Part shown: piece by piece, positions 1 through 6,831 of the stretch
Layout: each line of letters starts with the position of its first letter
How positions within the stretch are numbered: position 1 is the first letter of the stretch
Assembly (NCBI GenBank): GCA_032353305.1
Contig: JAUCNG010423576.1
Coordinates: 1-10,022, forward strand
DNA from: Cephalothrix spiralis
Taxonomy: Eukaryota; Nemertea; Palaeonemertea; Archinemertea; Cephalotrichidae
DNA: 10,022 nucleotides
Reading direction: 5' to 3'
Notes under the pieces: model-generated
What the model saw: the letters and a program-made list of their open reading frames with translations, nothing else
Database searches by the model: none
Told to the model about the DNA's origin: nothing
Program-made: the position numbers and the translations under genes

Positions 1-123
1 CAACGTGTTATAGAACAAAAAGAAAGACTTATTAATCAAGAATTAGACCATGATCCCGATTCGGATGAAGAACATAGTTTACTTTTAGACTCTGTTGTTT
101 TATCAAGAGAGTATATTACATAG
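1..123 (+). CDS. C-terminal tail of an unrecognised reading frame, cut by the window edge
   Basis: The frame is open from base 1 to a TAG at 121-123, giving 40 codons. The peptide is charged, with an acidic DPDSDEE stretch in the middle and a C-terminus ending SREYIT. No domain is recognisable. Codon third positions are A/T-rich, as in the other coding regions here. It lies in the same frame as the zinc-finger ORF at 166, but two stops (TAG at 121 and TGA at 130) separate them. It could be the last exon of a gene starting upstream, or the 3' part of the same transposon-derived unit as the next ORF. At this length it could also be chance. Confidence 0.35.
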   Translation, partial: QRVIEQKERLINQELDHDPDSDEEHSLLLDSVVLSREYIT

Positions 124-130
124 CTAAGCT

Positions 131-162
131 GAGTTCATTCTACGACGAGTTCATTCTACGAC
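131..162 (+). repeat. Perfect 16-bp tandem duplication in the 5' leader of the zinc-finger ORF
   Basis: GAGTTCATTCTACGAC occurs twice head to tail (131-146 and 147-162) and ends three bases before the ATG at 166. It looks like a recent slippage duplication in the 5' untranslated leader. Confidence 0.85.
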
Positions 163-165
163 AAA

Positions 166-603
166 ATGGCAACGACAATAGTCATCTGTATTTTTCCTGA
201 TCAAGAAATAGTACAGCATGAAATCCAAAGCGAGAAAACAGAAACAAATGAAAATATAACCATAGAACAACCGACTAACGAAATCATAGATGAAACTAAA
301 CAGAAGAGAAAATATAAGAGGCGTAAATATGCATGTCTAGTACCAAATTGTCAACGATATAATACACCTGTGTTGCTGAATACGCATCTTCGTCGAGTGC
401 ACAAGTTACAAGATCCTGAAGTTAAACTTTGGTTATTGGAAGCTCGTCTTAAAACTCCTCAACATTTTCTTATATCGTTTGTGTTAATACTATCTAAGAA
501 TACGAATAAAATATATGAACAATCTGGCCCTCGAACGCTGATGAATGGCCCTCTGCTGGCCCTCGAACATTGCCAAATGGTCCTCGAACATTTACTTCTG
601 TAG
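166..603 (+). CDS. Small protein with one C2H2-type zinc finger
   Basis: This is a 145-codon intact frame starting at an ATG in good Kozak context (AAAATGG) and ending at TAG 601-603. Residues 1-45 are polar and acidic. Residues 46-53 are a basic stretch (KRKYKRRK) that could act as a nuclear signal. One zinc finger follows at about residues 56-79: C-x4-C, then 11 residues, then H-x4-H ending in HLRRVH. After the finger comes a short amphipathic segment (PEVKLWLLEAR). The last 30 residues come from a degenerate repeat based on GGCCCTCGAAC, so the C-terminus may be readthrough rather than conserved protein. An AATAAA lies 25 bases after the stop. DNA binding is inferred from the finger and basic patch. 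It could be a truncated transposon-derived protein or a host gene fragment; I do not recognise a named family. Confidence 0.5.
   Translation: MATTIVICIFPDQEIVQHEIQSEKTETNENITIEQPTNEIIDETKQKRKYKRRKYACLVPNCQRYNTPVLLNTHLRRVHKLQDPEVKLWLLEARLKTPQHFLISFVLILSKNTNKIYEQSGPRTLMNGPLLALEHCQMVLEHLLL
518..591 (+). repeat. Degenerate TGGCCCTCGAAC repeats at the 3' end of the zinc-finger ORF
   Basis: The motif TGGCCCTCGAAC or a one-base variant (TGGTCCTCGAAC) recurs near 525, 559 and 579, with a partial copy TGGCCCTC near 545. The copies encode the repetitive C-terminus of the zinc-finger ORF, which suggests recent local duplication. Confidence 0.5.
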
Positions 604-627
604 TGAAAATTGTATATATTTATCAGT

Positions 628-633
628 AATAAA
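628..633 (+). terminator. Poly(A) signal AATAAA after the zinc-finger ORF
   Basis: A canonical AATAAA lies 25 bases after the TAG of the zinc-finger ORF, with GT-rich sequence soon after (TATTGTGTTGTT at about 649-660). The position suits the 3' end of a short transcript. It is also a common hexamer in A/T-rich DNA. Confidence 0.45.
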
Positions 634-1190
634 GTATTGTACGTAAAATATTGTGTTGTTATTTCTTAATACTACTATTCGTAAAGGTATTGTTCTAAGA
701 TTTTTAACGATATATTACACGCCTATGTTCTGGAGAAATTCGATAATTAACCTATATAAACCGAAAATTGTTGTTATAAAGGTCTAAATAAAAAATAATC
801 CTATTAAGACCTACATCGATAATAAAAATTAATAAAAGTTAATAAAAATTAATAAAAGTTAATAAAATTAATAAAAAATTAATAAAAGTTAATAAAAAGT
901 TAATAAAAATTAATAATTAATTAATTATTAATTAATAATTGCTTGTACAGTAATAAACCGAAGTGATTTGCCCCTCGTGCGCGTGCGAACATTTTGGCGT
1001 TTATGATTTAAATAGATGATTAGGTCCGAAACGTCAGTGTCTAATAAATAATGTTCAATTTTTAATTTAAACTTTTAGTGTGGATTTATCATAATATTAT
1101 ATTCAACACGGAGTATTGTGTTATATTTCTCATCACATCTAAAGGTGCTGTTAAGAATTAAAATATAGTTTTAGGCGCAGTATAAAATGG
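634..1190. other. A/T-rich spacer with no supported gene
   Basis: No convincing open frame is seen on either strand. The stretch contains the 10-bp array described separately, a short C/G island near 968-990 (CCCCTCGTGCGCGTGCG), and otherwise unstructured A/T-rich sequence. Confidence 0.6.
821..941. repeat. Simple tandem array of AATAAAARTT followed by an A/T palindrome
   Basis: About nine head-to-tail copies of a 10-11-bp unit (AATAAAAGTT or AATAAAAATT) run from about 821 to 914. They grade into the palindromic A/T stretch TTAATTAATTATTAATTAA. This is low-complexity microsatellite or minisatellite DNA. Its AATAAA hexamers should not be taken as separate poly(A) signals. Confidence 0.85.
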
Positions 1191-1311
1191 TCATTCCACC
1201 TCAAATCACCCAAAAAAACGCAATTTGACACCCGACCCCTCCGATTTTAATGAAATTTGGTTTCTAGGGCTAAAAAAGACAATTCTGAAAATTTTAGCTC
1301 AATCGGACGAG

Positions 1312-2035
1312 TGGCCACCCAAATTCGGGAATTTTCCCGGATTTTGCCACAATCCCTAATCTTTGACACCCTATATCTCAGGAACCACTGAGTCTATAGT
1401 GGAGGACAAGACATTTCTAGGGCGAAAATTGCACGAGGAATCCAAATCTGGCCCTAATTTTGACCTAGGGGCATTAAAAAGTTGAATGACCTCGTGACCT
1501 TTATTTTGACCTCAAATTTGACCCTGTGGATCTCGTGACCTTGGGTAAAATTTAAAGCCCAACTAATTTAGGGCATCATATAAAAAAATTGAATATGTAA
1601 AATTCTGAAAATCAACTTTTAATTCAAATCAAAAATTGAAAGTCGTGTTTTCTGAGTTTTTTCATTTAACTTGAATAGACCTGAATGGTAAACAAAATGT
1701 GATCAACATTATGCAAAAAGTAGGAAAAACCGACTTTTCATTTTTGATTTGAATTAAAATTGATTGGAGAATTTTACATATTCAATTTTTTTATATGATG
1801 CCCTAAATTAGTTGGGCTTTAAATTTTACCCAAGGTCAAGTCAAGGTCACAAGATCCACAAGGTTAAAATAAAGGTCGCGAGGTCATTCAACTTTTTAAT
1901 GCCCCTAGGTCAAAATTAAGGCCAGATTTAGATTCCTCGTGCAATTTTCAGCCTAGAAATGTCTAGTCCTCCACTAAAGACTCAGTAGGGTGTCAAAGAT
2001 TAGGTTGTGGTAAAATTCCCGAATTTGGGTGGGCC
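1312..2035. repeat. Large imperfect inverted repeat (foldback or MITE-like), about 724 bp
   Basis: The left arm, about 1312-1650, matches the reverse complement of the right arm, about 1725-2035, with a spacer of about 75 bp. Long matching blocks include TTGAATATGTAAAATTCT against AGAATTTTACATATTCAA, GCCCAACTAATTTAGGGCAT against its complement near 1798-1818, the GACCTAGGGGCATTAAAAAG block, and the outer block CCCAAATTCGGGAATTTT. The right arm lacks a few short stretches present on the left, such as the bases around ATATCTCAGGAACC at 1372-1385, so the arms have diverged by substitution and indel. No protein is encoded. The DNA beyond the left arm (1190-1311, starting TGGTCATTCCACCTC) is of the same style but has no partner on the right. 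This is most simply a non-autonomous foldback transposon or two head-to-head copies of one repeat. Confidence 0.9.
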
Positions 2036-2247
2036 AATGAAAGCTGTGGTCAAAGGCTGTGGACCCAAACTAAAGTGGTTTTTAAAAGCAGCGAAAGCCC
2101 CGGTATTAAAAGCTGACTGTTCGAAGCTAATAAATTAAGTCTAGTCGCAGTATAACATCTTTAAAACTTGTATCAAACGCTGTAATTAAAAAAAGCTGTG
2201 GCCCATTTTCATTTTATAATTATAAAGAAATAATCGAGTCATGCATT
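2036..2247. other. Spacer between the foldback repeat and the transposon's left end
   Basis: No gene is seen. GCTGTGG occurs three times (about 2043, 2056 and 2198), and CGCAGTATAA at 2146-2155 also occurs just before the foldback, at 1177-1186. That pair could mark the outer limits of a larger unit that includes the foldback. Confidence 0.4.
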
Positions 2248-2251
2248 TTAA

Positions 2252-2361
2252 CAGTCATAGACCAAGCTACTAGGTTCCTTACACCGCTGGTGTAATGAAT
2301 AGCCATACTTGAAGCCCCGATAAGAAAATTCCGTAATATTTAAACAAGCATTCACGCGTTA
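2252..2361 (+). repeat. Left terminal inverted repeat of the transposon
   Basis: It starts CAGTCATAGACCAAGCTAC and matches the right end in blocks: the outer 26 bases, TGAATAG-xx-ATACTTGA at 2296-2312, GTAATATTTAAACAAGC at 2333-2349, and an ACGCGT at 2353-2359. Sequence between the blocks has diverged while spacing is nearly kept, as expected of transposase binding sites under constraint. Confidence 0.8.
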
Positions 2362-2580
2362 AAGTGACTTTATCTACAGCTAGGCCTTTTAGCAGTTAGT
2401 ATACATGGTTACCTTGACCAGTGCATAATTGAAATGATGTAGTACGGTAGAGTATTTATACATGCCTGCATATAGCTTTTATTTTTTGTTTTCATCTCGA
2501 CGATAAGGTAGTATGTTTTAATAATCATTTAGGTAAATTGTCAATACATGTATCTTTATATTTCTGTATCTTTAATAGAG

Positions 2581-2616
2581 TATTTAAAAGTTAGTTACAT
2601 AGCAGTTAGCCACTTT
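2581..2616 (+). promoter_or_regulatory. Candidate core promoter: TATA-like box plus initiator
   Basis: TATTTAAA at 2581-2588 is followed 31 bases later by CCACTTT (2610-2616), which fits the metazoan initiator YYANWYY with its A at 2612. That would leave a leader of about 30 bases before the ATG at 2642. The spacing is right, but both elements are short and the DNA is A/T-rich. Confidence 0.35.
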
Positions 2617-2641
2617 CGTTATATTTCCATATGTTTTTAAA

Positions 2642-3703
2642 ATGGAGGTATTTAAGAGTTTCAACTTTTCTGAAGTTGATGGGGTTAAGAAAGTTGAAAT
2701 TTATGAGTTTATTGAATTTATACGGGGGAGATATATTGAGAGTGATAAAATTAAAAGACCAAGAGTAAATCAAATTAAGCTTGAATTTTCAAAATTAGAA
2801 AGTGGTAACGAATATATAACTATCCAGTCAATTATTCGTTATGCAGCCAATCATTATGATGACCTTTCTATATGTAAAACCATTGTTGGCGAAATTAGTG
2901 GAATAATCCAGGATCAATTATCATTGCATTTAACATCTACTCCATTTAAAGAATCTTTCACTAAATCTTTGTCATCCACAAGTGATTCAAAGTTGGCTAG
3001 GGATTTGGGATGTGTTCCATTGAGTTTGACAAAAACAATAAATAACACCACAAGTATATACAATATTTCTGATAGCTCCAATAGTTTAGAAGGTAATTAC
3101 TTGACCTTAGATTTGTATAATGATATTGTTAATTTAAATTTTCCTGATGAGATTTCGGAATGCTTAAAATGTATTAATGTTGAAGATATAATCCTTCAAT
3201 ATATAGTATCTGATTTAAGATCTAATTTTTCTTTTGAAAATTGGCAAAAGATACGATTTTTTGAGTGGCACTTTGCCTTGTTTTATGCTTCCGATAACCT
3301 TGTTTTACCAGGTCCAATAAAGAAACTGAAATTAGAATTATGTAAGTCTTCCTTAGACCTAGGGAATCAGCTAAAAAAGAAGGTAATTCCAAATTCTATT
3401 AGAATAGTGGCATCTAGGATGAATGCAGCTGCAGCTTTAAATGAAGTTCTTATTGAAATAGCTGGAAGTAACCATCGACAAACTATTTTACAGAATGAAA
3501 TTTTTTCAGAGCTCATTAAAATTTTTCCACTTGTAAAAGTGGGATACATTGCAGCCTTTGGTTGCCCAAACAACTGTATATGTGATGAAGAAGGTCTTCA
3601 TATTTTGATAGAAACTGACATAACTAAAAATATGTTAGACCAATTATGTGTAATTTTAAAAAATATATTACTAAATATCACAAAATGCCGTTGCATGAAA
3701 TGA
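2642..3703 (+). CDS. N-terminal part of the transposon protein (unrecognised, 353 codons)
   Basis: The frame opens at an ATG in a strong Kozak context (AAAATGG), just inside the left end and behind a TATA-like box, and runs to TGA 3701-3703. No family is recognised. Residues 1-90 are charged and helical-looking, with EIYEFIEFIRGRYIES near the start. Residues 100-155 are serine/threonine-rich. Residues 200-290 contain WQKIRFFEWHFALFY and an alanine-rich SRMNAAAALNEVLIE. The C-terminal part has cysteines (CPNNCICDEE and KCRCMK). The last 17 codons may be intronic: a GT at 3650 in phase 0 could splice to an AG at 3792-3793 and read straight into the next long frame, making this the N-terminal quarter of one protein. 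If unspliced, it is a separate 353-residue protein. A role in DNA binding or oligomerisation is only a guess from position. Confidence 0.6.
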   Translation: MEVFKSFNFSEVDGVKKVEIYEFIEFIRGRYIESDKIKRPRVNQIKLEFSKLESGNEYITIQSIIRYAANHYDDLSICKTIVGEISGIIQDQLSLHLTSTPFKESFTKSLSSTSDSKLARDLGCVPLSLTKTINNTTSIYNISDSSNSLEGNYLTLDLYNDIVNLNFPDEISECLKCINVEDIILQYIVSDLRSNFSFENWQKIRFFEWHFALFYASDNLVLPGPIKKLKLELCKSSLDLGNQLKKKVIPNSIRIVASRMNAAAALNEVLIEIAGSNHRQTILQNEIFSELIKIFPLVKVGYIAAFGCPNNCICDEEGLHILIETDITKNMLDQLCVILKNILLNITKCRCMK

Positions 3704-3793
3704 TTTATTTCAAAATTGGAGGATAGAGATTACATGGATCTCATCAGGTTCAGACATTTCATCTTAAAGATTTGCTTTCAAATGGAACATTAG
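3650..3793 (+). other. Possible intron joining the N-terminal frame to the long frame
   Basis: The donor GTAATT at 3650 falls between codons of the N-terminal frame. The AG at 3792-3793 is followed at once by the open stretch leading into the next ORF. Removing 144 bases (a multiple of three) joins the two frames and skips the TGA at 3701. The acceptor's pyrimidine tract is weak (TTGCTTTC upstream only). An alternative AG at 3746-3747 has a better tract but leads into a frame that stops at 3853. Confidence 0.3.
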
Positions 3794-3855
3794 GAGATCA
3801 TATTCGAAGAATCCTTATGTTTCGGCTTGTCACGAATATGGACATATATGTTTAA
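3727..3855 (+). other. Protein-like open stretch in a third frame between the two main ORFs
   Basis: In frame 1, the stretch from 3727 to TAA 3853-3855 translates to a peptide containing QTFHLKDLLSNG and RLVTNMDIYV. Its composition and codon use look coding. It overlaps the start of the next ORF in a different frame. A phase-0 splice from 3649 to 3748 would append it to the N-terminal ORF. Alternatively a one-base indel near 3850 (GTTTAAC) would fuse it to the long ORF. It may be a real exon, part of a frameshifted exon, or chance. Confidence 0.3.
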
Positions 3856-6163
3856 CAACATTTCAGACCTTATGTCTAACAACGAAGAGTTGAATATTTT
3901 AGGAAAGATTGAGCTTGACAAAACTATAGAAATTATCCCAACTGAATCAATGGAGGCTAGTACTCTAGTTCAAAGTAGTTTCGCATCCGACACGGTTTCG
4001 TGTGATCAGTTACTTGAGAATATGATTTCTGAAGATGTTTTTGATCAAAACAATCCACCACCTTTCCTTGTTTTACATCCTAAACCAGGAACTGGGAGAG
4101 GTGATGATATGAATGTTTTGCGCCAAATTTTGGATGATATCTTAGAAAAACAGAAGCCATCGCAATCTGATCGTATTATCTTCCCTGCTGATTTTAAATT
4201 GAATAATAATTTATTAAAACTTTCATCAGAAAATACAAAATACTCTAGATTCATATGTGAAATTCCACCTCTTCATACAAGGAAGTCCAAAATAACAAAT
4301 TTTATGTCAGCATATCAACAAGCAGGAGTATGTCACTTGCTTACCTTTATGCAAACCAAAGAGCACGAAAAAGACTGGAAGAAGTTAATAAACCTAGGTC
4401 ATATTGATACAGCAACTAAATTAATAATAAGGCTTAGTGTCTCGTTCCATATTGCTTTCATGCTAAAGTTTTCCTCGTTCCTTCCAACATCAGATCGCTC
4501 AGAATTTATGTATGATCTTTCACATATGTCTTCAGTTATCCAGACAAAGTGGAGCCTTAAATATGATAATTTTTTGAGCACTTGTTGTTCAAAAAATAAA
4601 ACATTTGAACTTCATCTCGATATCATGAAACATGCAGATGAAATATTTGCATTATATACAGCGGAGAGAATGGGAGGCAGCAGAGGTCATGATCTTTTAA
4701 GATCAGCAGTTAAGTCATCTCTGCCATTTGCATTTTTAAATCATTCAAGTTCATATGCCTCATTTACTTGCCATTTGTTGATGCAACACTACAGTTCTGG
4801 GCCATTTTATAAAGGCCTTAAATCGTCCATATTTTCCTTGCCCAGAAAAGAAGGGGGTCGGAATGTAGGTCTTGATACATTCAGGGAGATGGACCATCTT
4901 TCTGCAGTCAAAGGCTTCCGACCAGGAGCACCTCTGCATAGCACAATAAAAAGGATGGCTGTAGTTGATGAATTCAATTCAGCACTTGAAAGTCGTGACC
5001 ATATTCATGATCCTGGAGTGAATAACGATAATCCTGAAACAACAGATCAAGTTGATGAGGAACACTTTGAAATACTTCTCTGCAAATTTACCAAACGAGA
5101 CTTGAAACATATTGTTCCTACAGCATTTTTGATTTTAAAACATGGTCTTAGATTGGATGAAGTTAATATCCCACGTAATGTTTACGACTCTAATTGTCCA
5201 GCCCTACCAATTACAATTCTTGATTCAAAGTCGTTTCCATTAGGGAAAATTATGATTCAAAGGCATATTGCAAAATCTAATTTATTCGGATATCACGAGG
5301 ATGAACTGTTAGCGCCTAATACAGTCTCAAATATTGTACCCAAAGCCCTTGTTAAAAAAGTTGAAAAATCTCAAGGTGTAACAATTGATAGGTTGAAAGT
5401 TGCTGTATCTGCTCTTTCAAAATCTGATCGTGATAAAGAGGAGATAAAGAGAGGGAAATTAGTAGCAAAACAACTCAGAGTGATTAATGCGGAGTCATCA
5501 AAAATGAACTTATGTCAAGCAGTTGTAGCTCCTGATAGATCAAAAACCAACACAAATAAACATAGTGGTATCCGAAAGGCTTTGCTTACCATCATAGATG
5601 GTAGGGATGCTGAATCAAAAAAAGACAAAGAAAATACGTTGGATAAATATTGCGAAAAAATGGGATTTTCTGCTTGCAAAAAGAAACTTAAATATCTACC
5701 GGAGGATGTACGTACCTCGGTTAAATTCATTACAATTGAAAATGCTGGGTTAAAATTTGGTTATTTAGGCAATTCAGGTAATGAATTTATAAGTCATGCA
5801 AACAATTTTTTGAATCAGCTATCAAACATTTATGTCAATAGTTCTGACATTTTTCTCTGCGATGAGAAGTATTCCTTCACGCCTGATGTTCTAAAAGGTC
5901 CAACAAGAGATTCCAGATTAACTAAAGCAAATAAGGCTGCTCCGCCAATAAATATTAATCATCTAAAGAGTAAATCCCAAATTCTAAGTTCGATTTCCAT
6001 TGATAAAAATGCTGTAACTCATAGCAGAACTGGCAAAATGTTAATTAGTACTTGGCTGGCGCGTAATTTCTCAAAATTAAGTCTTAAGCAAAGTATCAAA
6101 TTAACGATTGACAGCGAGTTGATTATTGAAGGCTGTGAGTGTGATGACGGATCTTCAGTATAG
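3794..6163 (+). CDS. Central transposase-like protein region with the start of a nuclease domain
   Basis: The frame is open from just after TAG 3791-3793 to TAG 6161-6163. The first in-frame ATG is at 3848 and a second is at 3872. Counting from 3827, features include a GRGDD segment (about residues 90-94), FPADFKLNNN (119-128), and LHTRKSKITNFMSAYQQAGV (149-168). The most family-like block is AERMGGSRGHDLL through the LNHSSSYASF stretch, ending LDTFREMDH (279-357), then KHGLRLDE. I associate this pattern with uncharacterised mollusc proteins and loosely with DUF6589 or Academ-type transposases; the link is from memory and not proven. The D and E of LDTFREMDH are candidate catalytic acids, which is speculative. 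A lysine-rich stretch spans 530-625. The last 60 residues (SISIDKNAV to LTIDSELIIEG) probably form the N-terminal half of the FEN1-like fold completed in the next exon. The coding exon probably ends at 6134, not at the TAG. Confidence 0.75.
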   Translation, partial: EIIFEESLCFGLSRIWTYMFNNISDLMSNNEELNILGKIELDKTIEIIPTESMEASTLVQSSFASDTVSCDQLLENMISEDVFDQNNPPPFLVLHPKPGTGRGDDMNVLRQILDDILEKQKPSQSDRIIFPADFKLNNNLLKLSSENTKYSRFICEIPPLHTRKSKITNFMSAYQQAGVCHLLTFMQTKEHEKDWKKLINLGHIDTATKLIIRLSVSFHIAFMLKFSSFLPTSDRSEFMYDLSHMSSVIQTKWSLKYDNFLSTCCSKNKTFELHLDIMKHADEIFALYTAERMGGSRGHDLLRSAVKSSLPFAFLNHSSSYASFTCHLLMQHYSSGPFYKGLKSSIFSLPRKEGGRNVGLDTFREMDHLSAVKGFRPGAPLHSTIKRMAVVDEFNSALESRDHIHDPGVNNDNPETTDQVDEEHFEILLCKFTKRDLKHIVPTAFLILKHGLRLDEVNIPRNVYDSNCPALPITILDSKSFPLGKIMIQRHIAKSNLFGYHEDELLAPNTVSNIVPKALVKKVEKSQGVTIDRLKVAVSALSKSDRDKEEIKRGKLVAKQLRVINAESSKMNLCQAVVAPDRSKTNTNKHSGIRKALLTIIDGRDAESKKDKENTLDKYCEKMGFSACKKKLKYLPEDVRTSVKFITIENAGLKFGYLGNSGNEFISHANNFLNQLSNIYVNSSDIFLCDEKYSFTPDVLKGPTRDSRLTKANKAAPPININHLKSKSQILSSISIDKNAVTHSRTGKMLISTWLARNFSKLSLKQSIKLTIDSELIIEGCECDDGSSV

Positions 6164-6196
6164 ATTCATGTCCTAATTCTTGTGACATATATTCAG
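6135..6196 (+). other. Intron of 62 bp joining the transposase-like and nuclease exons
   Basis: It starts GTGAGT (6135-6140), a consensus 5' splice site, and ends ATATTCAG (AG at 6195-6196). A branch-point-like CCTAATT lies about 20 bases before the end. The phase is 1 on both sides, so splicing removes the TAG at 6161 and reads GGC-T/TG-CCA from the upstream frame into the nuclease frame. The internal AG at 6157-6158 would give an immediate stop. Both flanks are protein-like, which supports real splicing rather than a frameshift mutation. Confidence 0.75.
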
Positions 6197-6831
6197 TGCC
6201 ACTTAAAGTTTCATTTTCTGATGGCCCTAAAGCTGAGAAAATCACTAATGTTAAACAACGTAAAGGCGAAGCAGAAATGGCTCAAGTTGATTGGCTAGTA
6301 ACGATTAAAGAAATTATGACTAAAGGGGATACTGTTGTGGCATACGTTACATCAGGAGATATTGATAGCCTTGTTTTACACATGATTGCAATTAGTATAA
6401 TTGGTTGGCCAAAAAACGATGATCAAACATATTCCAATGATTTGTATGTTGTTCTAAAGAAAGCTAACAAACAGCATGATTTTTATAATGTTACTAAAAT
6501 ATTAAGTGAACTCGAGAGAATATATTCAGTCAAAGATTGTGGCTTAGTATTTGGTATGTTGCTCACTCTTGGGGGTACTGATTTTGTTTCAAAGTTTAAT
6601 GGATTTACACATAGTCGTTGGCTTGATGAAGCTATAAAGACAATTGATGCAAATGGTGAGATAGATTTGTTAGACATTGAACATTCGTCCTCATCCACGG
6701 AAGTTCATATAAATCGAGAGGTTTATCTTAATATATTAAAGAAATCATACTGCCCATCGGTTTATGATGAATCAAAATTAACGTTGGAAGAAGTTAGGCA
6801 AATATCTATTAAACCGCCAGACAAAACATAA
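6197..6831 (+). CDS. XPG/FEN1-like (PIN-fold) nuclease domain, exon of the transposon gene
   Basis: This exon is read in phase 1 after the 62-bp intron and ends at TAA 6829-6831. Counted from the first full codon's neighbour at 6196, the motifs are FSDGPKAEKI, then KGEAEMAQ at residues 23-30 (the acidic pair), SGDIDSLVLHMIAIS at 53-67 (acidic DxD after a beta strand), and MLLTLGGTDFVSKFNGF at 121-137 (glycine plus aspartate at the helix start). This order and spacing is that of FEN1/XPG-family metal-dependent nucleases. The first acidic residues would come from the preceding exon. The region after residue 170 (VYLNILKKSYCPSVYD and LTLEEVRQI) resembles the linker after the nuclease core in related transposon proteins. 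It likely acts on DNA flaps or ends during transposition in the nucleus, by inference from the family. The initiating GTG at 6196 that a naive scan gives is not a real start; this is an internal exon. Confidence 0.75.

Noticed and set aside
1312-2035. CRISPR-like or miRNA cluster reading of the inverted repeat
   Set aside because: There are two long diverged arms and no short repeats with unique spacers; the arms are far longer than a miRNA hairpin.
3367-3573. Minus-strand open frames at 3367-3573, 4045-4254, 4399-4581, 5515-5730, 6483-6698 and 6762-6962
   Set aside because: All are antisense to the long plus-strand coding frames, short, and without recognisable motifs.
3827-3829. TTG as the start of the central ORF
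   Set aside because: Not a plausible eukaryotic start. The frame is open from 3794 and probably entered by splicing; the first ATG is 3848.
6196-6198. GTG as the start codon of a separate nuclease gene
   Set aside because: The sequence is eukaryotic, the G belongs to a splice acceptor AG, and the frame joins the upstream exon in phase.
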